Of a stretch of 64,000 nt of DNA, positions 56,901 to 64,000 are shown piece by piece (positions within the stretch are counted from its first letter, which is position 1; the number at the start of each line of letters is the position of its first letter). The stretch is taken from the NCBI GenBank assembly GCA_020466095.1, contig CM035808.1, forward strand, positions 73,711,188-73,775,187, read 5' to 3'. This stretch comes from Chlorops oryzae (lineage: Eukaryota > Arthropoda > Insecta > Diptera > Chloropidae). A program made the position numbers and the translations under genes. The notes under the pieces are model-generated. The model had not been told where the DNA came from and did not search any database. It saw nothing but the letters and a program-made list of their open reading frames with translations.

Positions 56901-57081
56901 GTCCAAAACGATAGCGCCCAAAAAGGCACTCTACTCGAAGGCAGCACAAAAACCAAAAAAAATACCACCTCGGCCACCACCAAAGCCAATCAAAATACGT
57001 GCCCCTACACGAGCTGTAAATATGCAAGGTTCTAACAATGAATACGTTGATGAACAATGGGATTACGGTACTGAGGTTTAA
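44962..57081 (+). CDS. kek2: kekkon-family LRR-Ig transmembrane protein (probably kek2), 2 coding exons
   Basis: Exons 44962-46480 and 56018-57081 join in phase 1 (donor CCG|GTAAGT, acceptor TTTCAG|AAAGC) to give about 860 residues, near the size of fly kekkons. The start has a good context (CACCATGG). Domains: signal peptide 1-30; LRR N-cap 37-53 (CGSCHCNWNSGRKTADC); six LRRs about 68-225; LRR C-cap 225-272 (WNCSC...FACKP); one Ig domain 275-376 with Cys294 and Cys358 (YTCVAENFGG); membrane helix about 401-425. The long cytoplasmic tail has GDPIYDNLG, a proline-rich KKIPPRPPPKP stretch (SH3-type) and a C-terminal GTEV that fits a class I PDZ ligand. Kekkons are neuronal/epithelial surface proteins; fly kek1 inhibits the EGF receptor. 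Family membership is secure. The choice of kek2 over its paralogues rests on remembered similarity (GKLWSEVPS, LQDFRD) and is tentative. Confidence 0.85.
46542..47079. other. intronic AT-rich stretch
   Basis: No recognised content apart from a short A run near 46830. Confidence 0.35.
47083..47274 (-). pseudogene. jockey-type RT fragment
   Basis: The - strand frame reads TFVDDSAFLTSGSNPKTVSN...VEEWLSIWGIQINTAKSPQ. This is the catalytic-motif region (here FVDD rather than FADD) and the following 'W...W.I.IN..KS' of jockey-group reverse transcriptases. Very short remnant, embedded in the kekkon intron in antisense. Confidence 0.75.
47275..47446 (-). pseudogene. BEL/Pao pol C-terminal (DUF5641) fragment
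   Basis: The - strand reading NVKLGSLVIVAEDNRTISKW, LGRIETLIPVNDRLVRVVTL matches the conserved end of BEL/Pao polyproteins (N[VI]..GDLV.[IV]..DN...W.LGRI....PG.D..VRVV). It abuts the RT fragment directly, so two unrelated retroelements are fused here. Confidence 0.75.
47750..48600 (-). pseudogene. unidentified - strand coding remnant, copy 1
   Basis: Frames on - in two or three phases: an Asp/Glu/Lys-rich piece (METAADQMEITPTGEDLKAI..., RLAELPMAVGKMEKANLLQ) and a downstream piece (TPISKNFNGQRSISSSLYIA...). It looks like a decayed retroelement ORF, but I cannot name the family. Confidence 0.4.
48704..48916 (+). pseudogene. Ty3/gypsy integrase zinc-binding fragment, copy 1
   Basis: The reading HNLCHSNGNKTSKLVAEKF, VWPSIKKN, stop, ILWAKACIICRKNKIQCHNK, FEHINMD shows the H..H-C..C zinc module and the start of the integrase core of gypsy-type elements. 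One in-frame TGA. Isolated from any other pol. Confidence 0.82.
49772..50758 (+). pseudogene. CR1/L2-like LINE ORF1 with PHD-like zinc finger, copy 1
   Basis: From ATG 49772: CIICARADC...H.SC...FDCNECLKL gives spaced Cys/His pairs like a PHD finger, then a Ser/Thr-rich linker. Stops occur at 50240 (TAA) and 50298 (TAG). In copy 2 the first of these is TAT, so this copy acquired the first stop after duplication. PHD-like fingers in ORF1 are known in the CR1 group; the clade call is tentative. Confidence 0.65.
50800..51351 (+). pseudogene. LINE endonuclease remnant, copy 1
   Basis: NIFYENVSGMRT-stop then VNVIVLTETWLNSA, GGGVIKAVKRL, LVVSYIPPNSSLELY and FCVMGDFNLFNLNWSP, an APE-type endonuclease. 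One extra base near 50997 relative to copy 2 shifts the frame. Confidence 0.82.
51379..53531 (+). pseudogene. LINE endonuclease end and reverse transcriptase remnant, copy 1
   Basis: Pieces in several frames: LDLVYVTQ (51379-), RLKNLRNKFYKKS (51716-), DWKLASITPILKTGNKNNV and ENYRPI (52091-), IYTDFSKSFDKVSHSLL (about 52447), then an open 320-residue frame from 52569 with TSGVPQGSNLGPLLFIIFI, CLLFADDLKIF and a C-terminal thumb to 53531. Frameshifts inactivate it. FADDLKIF and the overall layout resemble the CR1/L2-like branch (tentative). Confidence 0.82.
53891..55990. other. intronic AT-rich stretch before exon 2
   Basis: Nothing coding or repeated was recognised in 2.1 kb. It contains an AT microsatellite at about 54380-54402 and poly-T tracts toward the acceptor. 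Confidence 0.4.
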
Positions 57082-57389
57082 GTTAAGACATAAAAATCGT
57101 AGTGACATCTTTTTAGCTGTAGCGGCCAGAGTTTTTTAGAACGAAAATAGCGTAACATCCCCTTTTTTATAGTACTGTAACTACAGTCGTGCATCTTGCA
57201 TACTCGACAGTGTGTGTCAGACAATAAGCTAAAAGAACATGGTAAATGTTTGACAAAATGTCAATAATCATTCTTTACTCTATGTTGCTTTGTCGGTTTA
57301 CAAGTCCAAAAATCATCGTACAATATTGATGATGGCTTGTCGTGTAACATTTTTTATAAAGATTTTACCTACGGATGTTCCTGCATGTT

Positions 57390-57399
57390 AATAAATAAA
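57390..57399 (+). terminator. polyadenylation signals of the kekkon gene
   Basis: Two overlapping AATAAA hexamers (AATAAATAAA) about 310 nt after the stop codon, in a plausible 3' UTR. Confidence 0.6.
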
Positions 57400-57419
57400 C
57401 TTATAATTTAACTTAATAT

Positions 57420-58300
57420 TTTTCACAGCCTTTATTATTTTTAACAAAAATCAAAAGGTAAGAAAGGAACATAAAACAAAATTCCGCTATATCCCCATTC
57501 ATGACCTATTGAGATGCAATGAAGTCAAATTTTGTTTTAAGTGACAATTAAGTCACCTGTAATCTAACATATAGTATAAATTAACTGCTTGGTCTAGTTC
57601 CGGGTACGGATAAAGCCAAAATCTTGGGCTGTATGCAACAGCATTTCAAGCATAACTGCTTGCAATGATACCATGCACAAGACACTTAATAAACCTACGC
57701 AAAAAATGAAAACCCAAATTTGCAATGAAAGACAGTCAGGTGGCCATTTAGGTCCTGTAGTCACACAGTGAAATCGTGAATATTATGCGGAACAGTAAAT
57801 GTGCTCATAAGCTAGCCAGAAGTATTCAAGTGACGATACACTGGACGTCTTTACACTTTGGTCATAAGCAGAGGTGCACAAAGGGTAAGCTCCAGGGGTA
57901 AAAGAGCGTAAAAGAGAACATTTTTGCACACGTATAGAAACTGTGAGCGAGAGATGAAAAAGTATAAAACGAGGTCGCAATTAAAGCAAAATGCCACTTG
58001 TATTCGAGAAGCGAAGCGAACAACCGAAGCGAGCAAAAAAACGAAGTCACGTCAATTTTTCAAATCAGTGCTATGACAAACTTTGCAGAGGCAAGGCATG
58101 TGTCGCTCTGCTTTAATTTTTAAAACTTTTTTCGTATAATTTTTAGTTTTGCCTCAGTTAGAGTGCGTTGAGAGCTCAGTATGCTACAGACTATTGTCGA
58201 GGTGGGATCTATGACGCTTGTCGCTTTGTTATTCTCTCGATTTTCTAATTTTATGGTTTTGTTGTACCACTACTATTGCGCATAATGAAAACGGCCTTGT
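57420..58300. other. intergenic stretch, nothing recognised
   Basis: No conserved frame. 'gaagcgaagcgaacaaccgaagcg'-like purine repeats lie near 58005-58045. Confidence 0.35.
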
Positions 58301-58309
58301 AGTGGTGGT

Positions 58310-58505
58310 CACCTCTGGTCATAAGTGCAATGAAGAAGCTGACAGATTGGCGAGGAAGGGAGCAAAAATGGCTCCATATGGACCTCAGCCAATATTTAGT
58401 GTTAGCAGATCGCAGGAAATTCAATTAATTTCAGACTTCCTTGCAGAGGCGAACGGGATATGGTCTCGCACAGCTGGTCTTAAATATACCAAAACGTGCT
58501 GTCCG
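58310..58505 (+). pseudogene. LINE RNase H fragment
   Basis: The reading SGHKCNEEADRLARKGAKMA and PQPIFSVSRSQEIQLISDF matches the end of the RNase H domain carried by R1/I/LOA-group LINEs ('GH.G..GNE.AD.LA..GA'). Only this piece is present. The first catalytic residues lie outside. Confidence 0.75.
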
Positions 58506-58860
58506 TTTTTCGCCGTAGCCGTAGCCGCTATGGGGGCGATCCCGTCATCGAACCGATTCAACGAAATGTTCTCTCACTGGTTCAACAGCTCGATCAAGCG
58601 AAGACAGCGGAGTCTTTGATAGCTACCGCTAGGACGTGCCTCGCCGTTCCGCAAATGCAAAAGTCATAAGTTAGTGAGTTCGATCGATTTGTGTAAACCG
58701 CGCGCGCTCGCCTTACTCCGTGATAAATAATAATAAACTACTTAAAAAGAAAATCGCTAAGAAGGCAAAATTTTTTATGATTATTATTTTGCGAGACATA
58801 TTTAGTTGGAACGAACAATACGCAGGAAATTATGTTTCTAATGCTTTGGATTATCAAGTT

Positions 58861-59725
58861 CCATATTTATGCAGCATTCAGAGTAAACAAAGCCGATAGC
58901 TCAAAACTTTTTTTGTGTTTTTTAAATAAGTTATCAGGAGTTATTGTTTGTGTCGTTGGCACACATGTTGCCATTATATCGCCACAACAACATTCAACTT
59001 TGCTTTATTCGAAAGGGGTTTCATAGCATAAATGTTTTGCCTGTATTTGATAACAGTCTATAAATTCGATTACGTTTATCTCTGGAGCATCAAGGGAAAG
59101 GACAAGATTCCAGAATTTGGGCGACAAGGCGATGTAGAGAGATGAGGATATACTTCGCTGGCCATTAAAATTTTTAGATATTGGGGTATGCTTGATACCC
59201 ATTAGAACCGTGGTTCATGACAACGTTGAGAAGTCCCCAGCCTTCCAGAATGCTTGAACCGTAAAGCGATTTCCCTCAGAATAATTATTTGCTTATTATT
59301 TTACTGCGAAATATCTCGCTTCGATTTTCTAGCATCCGGCGGTCCCATTTGCCTTTTTGGGGTGTTTTGCGGTGCAGTAGAGAGTGAGCCCTCAGAGCGG
59401 TCGCTTTTGTTCTCCGCCTGTAAGAGATTTGCCTTCTCCATTTTGCCAACAGCCATTGGCAGCTCAGCTAGCCTTTTTGCGTCATCTTGGCACAGCAAAA
59501 ATACATACGTTTGCCTCTCGGGCCCAGCTCTTTTGTAGTCCGTTCTATTGCTTTTAGATCCTCACCTGTTGGAGTAATCTCCATCTGGTCAGCAGCGGTC
59601 TCCATTTGTTTGGAGTGGGCAAGAATTGACATTCGGAATCGCCTGATGTCGGTTGCACAAGTGCATTTTGTGTTTTTTTTTATAATTGTTTCCAGAAAAG
59701 GCCGCACGAGTGAATTAGGATACAA
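58861..59725 (-). pseudogene. unidentified - strand coding remnant, copy 2
   Basis: As in copy 1. Here the frame is open from 59725 to 59468 (85 residues) and from 59498 to 59301, overlapping in another phase. Unknown family. Confidence 0.4.
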
Positions 59726-59815
59726 TTAGATCCCCCAGAGAAGTGCCCCGTATCCCAGGAAGGCTACATAAAACCAGATCGCCCACACTTAAAGGAGACT
59801 TATCGTAAGATCGCT

Positions 59816-60028
59816 TTTGATTTGAATCACAACCTGTGTCATAGCAACGGAAATAAGACGTCAAAGTTAGTTGCGGAAAAATTCGTGTGGCCTAGTATAA
59901 AGAAAAATTGAATTCTTTGGGCTAAGGCTTGTATCACTTGCAGGAAAAACAAAATTCAATGTCACAACAAAGCGCCTACCCAAAAATATTTGGCAGCGTC
60001 ATCCCGTTTTGAACACATTAATATGGAT
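59816..60028 (+). pseudogene. Ty3/gypsy integrase zinc-binding fragment, copy 2
   Basis: Same module and same in-frame TGA as copy 1, so the damage predates the duplication. It differs by an I-to-N change before the first His. Confidence 0.82.
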
Positions 60029-60147
60029 GTAACAATAAAACAAACAGCTATCCTTCGTATTAATAACATAAATAGAAGACCTTCTTACTTAAAAAACCAG
60101 CTTCAGAGTGAATGGTCCTGTGAGGATCCGACAAACTAGGAAAGACT

Positions 60148-60258
60148 AAACTACCATTTTTTTATAAATTCAATTTTGGGTTGCTTCTTACTACCTTTAA
60201 TGCAACAAATGTTGAAGTAGGAATCAAAAAGGCAGATGGCAACGCCGACGTTTTGATA
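60148..60258 (+). repeat. left arm of the inverted-repeat element, copy 2
   Basis: Identical by eye to 49036-49146. The right arm would lie beyond the window. Confidence 0.75.
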
Positions 60259-60883
60259 TTAATCAGCAAGAGCGTCCGCAAGAAATTGACTGGGATCTCA
60301 ATCATTAAACAATCCTCATAAATCGCACATTACACAATGTTTTCAATCACATTTGTCGCGAGGGGGGTCAAATATGACGTAAGATTTTATTTGTGTAACC
60401 ATTGCAAAACTAAAACATATCGAAATAAACATAATTCGCTTATGCGTAGGGGTAAGAGAGTGACCCATGCGATTCCCTCTTTGGACGCCGGGTAAACCTA
60501 CATGATGCCATTAAGTGTGGCAATTTTTTGACTTAACTTTTCCCTCGGTGACTCAAAAATCCCTTTTACTCTTATTTCTGAAGAAAGGGGTTGTCCCCTA
60601 CAATTCGTACAAATAATTTTTGAATATTCGTTTTATGTTTTTATGTATATATAAAATTTATTATTAATATCTATATAATAGCTATATAATATCATTACTT
60701 AATATTTAACATGAAACTTAATTTGATTTTAAGGGATTTTGCTTGTTTGGAAGAATTTACGTAATTATTGGACAGGCGCTTTCTACAGAAAAAAGAGTAA
60801 ATGATTGAGACCCCAGTAAATTTCTTGCGGACGCTCTTACTCTTGTCTTGTTTTGACTGGGCTTGAACTCGGTCGTCTCAGTC

Positions 60884-61870
60884 ATGGTTTTGTGCATTAT
60901 TTGTGCTCGGGCAGATTGTGATCTGCAGTGTAAAGTTAGCAAAAAATTAGCTCATGCTTCCTGTTATGGAATAAAAGAAAAAAGCGTTCTCGATATTGTT
61001 AAGAACATCAGTAATATTGTCTTTGATTGCAATGAATGTTTAAAATTATCATTCGACTTGCCTGTAAAAATAGCTAGTGTTGTAGCTGAGTGCAAGGCAA
61101 TAAAATCTAAAGTGGCTAAGTGTCTTGATGAGTACGCCGAGCTTGGTGCTCTTACTTCGGCTTCGTCAAAAAATCAAAAAAGCCTATTAAAAACCGCTGT
61201 TACGGGCTCTTCTCGTCTCCCAGCGTCTTCTACTGCTGACTCTCCCGCAAGCAATAACGCAATACTTACGCGTTCGAAAGCCAAGGTTAACGAACCCAAT
61301 CGTATTGGCTCTATGAACGCGAGAAGTAGTGCTCAAAGTCTCTGCTGTTCTTATAATCGAACACCTGTTGCTTCGCAGTCAGTGACTCGGAAAAATCCTA
61401 CTATTCCTTAGTCGTCGTCAAATGCCGCTCGTGTTAGCAGTGTATCATGCTCTCTTGTCGGTAACCAACGACTCAATTCTCTAGTGTTGCCGAATTCTGC
61501 TCCTATCGCTGAAACTGAAGCTGTTGATCTTAATACTCTTAATGACTCTTTCTCTGAGGTCACTGTGGCTGATAATAATTATTCGCAGTGCAATGGAATC
61601 AATAAGAGCAAGCGCAGCAAGTCTGAAATTGTTGTTGGCTCAAATTCTAATGCTGAAATAAATGTAGCTGTGCGTCTCTTGTCTTGTTATAAATTAGTGA
61701 AAAAAGATGTTGCTCTTGATTCTATAAAGAAAGTGAATTTTAAGCTTGGACTGCCTTCAGCGAACTACGATAATCTCTTAACTCCAACTCTCTGGCCAAC
61801 GGATGTAAGAGTTCGACCTTTTCGTTTTTTCCGAAAACGGAGAGCGTGCAAGCTCCTCCTTAACTGCATC
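60884..61870 (+). pseudogene. LINE ORF1 with PHD-like finger, copy 2
   Basis: As in copy 1, but open 60 nt further, to TAG at 61409-61411. The PHD-like Cys/His pattern is intact. Confidence 0.65.
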
Positions 61871-61911
61871 TAAAAATAATAAGCATATTGCGAGCACAGC
61901 TGTTATTGATG

Positions 61912-62462
61912 CTAAGAGATCTGATAAAAGAATCTTAAATATCTTTTATGAAAATGTGTCGGGTATGCGGACTTAATCGGAAATCTTCTTTTCTAATGCA
62001 GCCTGCTTGGATGTTAATGTTATAGTTCTTACTGAAACTTGGCTAAATTCTGCTATTTGTGGCAAAGAATTCTTCGATTCAAACGTCTTTCATGTCTCTT
62101 GGAAAGATCGTGATTCTCTGAAAACGGGTTGTCCCAGAGGTGGCGGAGTCATCAAAGCTGTTAAGCGTTTATTTATTGTACATTCTGTGGAGCTTTTAAA
62201 CAGTGATTCACTACTGGATCAGCTTATAGTATCAATCCATGGCAAATATTGCAAAATTTATTTAGTGGTTTCATATATTCCTCCTAATAGTTCTCTTGAA
62301 CTATACCAAAGTCATGTAGACAATCTTAGTCAAATTGCACTAATTTTGACAGACAATGATCACTTTTGTGTTATGGGCGACTTCAATCTTTTCAATTTAA
62401 ATTGGTCCCCGTCTCTTTTATACAATGGCTTCTATCCTTTGAATTCTCTCAATGAGTTGTAA
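61912..62462 (+). pseudogene. LINE endonuclease remnant, copy 2
   Basis: It keeps one open frame from 62007 to 62462 (VNVIVLTETWLNSA to SLNEL) without the extra base of copy 1. It shares the upstream TAA after NVSGMRT. Confidence 0.82.
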
Positions 62463-62489
62463 ACATTTGTAATTGATGGCTTTTCCAAA

Positions 62490-64000
62490 TTGCGTTTGAT
62501 CCAGTGGAATTCTTGTTTCAATAAGCTTCACAGACTCCTTGATCTTGTTTATGTCACTCAGAATCTTAATGTTGATCTACATGAATCTGTCTTTTCATTT
62601 TCTAGCTCTAACTTTCATCACATCCCACTAGAACTTTCAATTGAGTTTTATGAGTTTTTTCCACTAAACACTCCTAGTGTAAGTGTTTATCGCTTTGACT
62701 ATAAAAACTGTATTTTTAATCTCCTCAATTTTAAAATTAATATCACTAATTGGCATTTTCAGCTAAAGCAGTTAGGTACTGAAGGCGCGTTCAAAAAATT
62801 TAAACCGGTAGTGTGCTGCTTTTTAAATGAATGAACGAACGCCACGTATCCGTGTAAAAAAATATTCCATGCCTTGGGCAACTTCTGGCTTATTGCGCCT
62901 AAAAAACCTTAGGAATAAATTTTATAAAAAATCTTTGATTGCAGAGAATCCAATATTTTTTAGCCTTTATAGGCTATCCCAAGGTCTTTGTTTTATAAAT
63001 CTAGAACCTCGAATTCGCTGTTTGAAGCTGCCGAAATATTTGCAGAATTCTTCAAATCTAATTTTGAAATTGATTCTTGTCCCTCTGTAGGAATACGTCA
63101 TAACCTACCTAAAAATGCTCGTATCGACTTTGGCGCACTGTCTTTGACTGATGAGGACATTTTGGCTGGTGTTGCTCATCTGAAAAATTCATTTAAAGCA
63201 GATGTGGATGGCTTTTCTGGGTCTTTACTTCAGCAGCATTGTAGTTCCACTAAAATTAATCCTAAATAAATCATTAGCCGATGGTGATTTTATTGATGAT
63301 TGGAAATTAGCTTCTATAACCCCTATTTTAAAAACTGGGAATAAAAATAATGTTGAAAACTATAGACCAATTTTGAAATTGTCTAATATATGTAAGCTCT
63401 TTGAATCCATAATAAAGGAAAAAAAATTTTTGCTGTTAGAAATATTATCTCAATATCGCAACATGGTTTTTTCCGGGTCGCTCTACTATCACTTACCTTG
63501 TTTTATTTTCTGAGTACTGCATAACAGCTTTTTCCCATGGTCATCAGATTGATGTTATCTACACCGACTTTTCGAAATCATTTGATAAAGTCTCACACAG
63601 TCTTCTCATTGCTAAGCTTTACAAAATCGGCTTTCCTTCTTAATTTCTTACTTGGCTTGAGTCTTATCTGTCTAACAGATTGTGTTATGTATGCATTAAA
63701 GACATTTATTCTAAGCCCTTTATTGCAACTTCTGGAGTACCGCAAGGAAGCAATTTGGGTCCATTGCTTTTTATTATTTTCATCACTGATGTTACTGAAG
63801 TAATTGAGCACTGCAAATGTCTCCTATTTGCGGACGACTTAAAAATCTTTCGTGAACTGCTTAGTGAGGATGACTTCCGTCTCATTCAGTCTGATATCAA
63901 CTCCAATCTTGATGTCTGTGGTAAAAACCATCTCTTTCTAAATGCAAGGAAATGTGCTTTTGCAACTTACACAAAATCTAATTTTTCAATAATTGCCTCC
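62490..64000 (+). pseudogene. LINE reverse transcriptase remnant, copy 2 (cut by window)
   Basis: Collinear with 51379-52889, with the same frameshifts. FADD is present near 63828. Copy 2 continues past the window. Confidence 0.82.

Larger units (their letters stand above)
58778..64000 (+). repeat. composite duplicated segment, copy 2 (downstream of kekkon), cut by window
   Basis: Same content and order as copy 1: - strand remnant, gypsy integrase piece, left arm of the inverted-repeat element and LINE, running off the window inside the LINE RT. Confidence 0.95.

Noticed and set aside
1..64000. CRISPR arrays, bacterial promoters, ribosome binding sites, tRNA and rRNA genes
   Set aside because: Short spaced repeats here are microsatellites or transposon subterminal motifs. 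Exon-intron structure and retroelements show a eukaryotic genome, and no cloverleaf or rRNA segment was recognised.

Overview
The window is eukaryotic and looks like a higher fly (brachyceran/schizophoran Diptera). The evidence is one split gene of the insect kekkon LRR-Ig family, short 53-61 bp introns with GT..AG ends, F-type env of an errantivirus-like element, DINE-1/Helentron-type repeats, jockey, BEL/Pao and copia retroelements, and strongly AT-rich intergenic DNA. The species cannot be fixed from sequence alone. No bacterial-type operon, CRISPR array, rRNA or convincing tRNA was seen. || Layout. 1-~3700: 3' part of an env-bearing Ty3/gypsy element with an extra Ulp1-like cysteine protease ORF between pol and env. 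~4030-5460: octamer-bearing repeats split by a 572-bp hAT MITE with a perfect 8-bp TSD. 5900-6985: retrotransposon 3' end, an LTR and a primer-binding site. 6990-7860: two small MITEs and a dispersed repeat. 8191-13031: a two-gene PIF/Harbinger transposon (Myb/SANT protein on +, DDE transposase on -), broken by a nested 974-bp element and a 166-bp MITE. 13210-18086: an inverted-repeat-bounded repeat into which at least four elements inserted; a second, uninterrupted copy in the same block preserves the empty sites. 18165-21365: tandem repeats, an 898-bp hAT element, small palindromic MITEs and a ~830-bp nearly loopless inverted repeat. 22965-25053: two head-to-head DINE-1-like elements. || 27640-38385 is a decayed copia element. 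It holds a 7.5-kb element with long TIRs and an 8-bp TSD, which in turn holds a full-length jockey-like LINE with both ORFs open. 38808-43076 is a BEL/Pao element on the - strand with both LTRs but with most of pol deleted. || The only host gene recognised is a kekkon (best guess kek2) with coding exons 44962-46480 and 56018-57081, split by a 9.5-kb phase-1 intron full of transposon remains. A composite repeat segment of at least 5.2 kb (gypsy integrase piece, inverted-repeat element, CR1/L2-like LINE) is present twice in direct orientation, in this intron (from 47667) and downstream of the gene (58778 to the window end). The copies sit 11.11 kb apart with about two dozen differences seen by eye, so they flank the last coding exon as direct repeats. 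A third, short inverted piece lies just upstream of exon 1.
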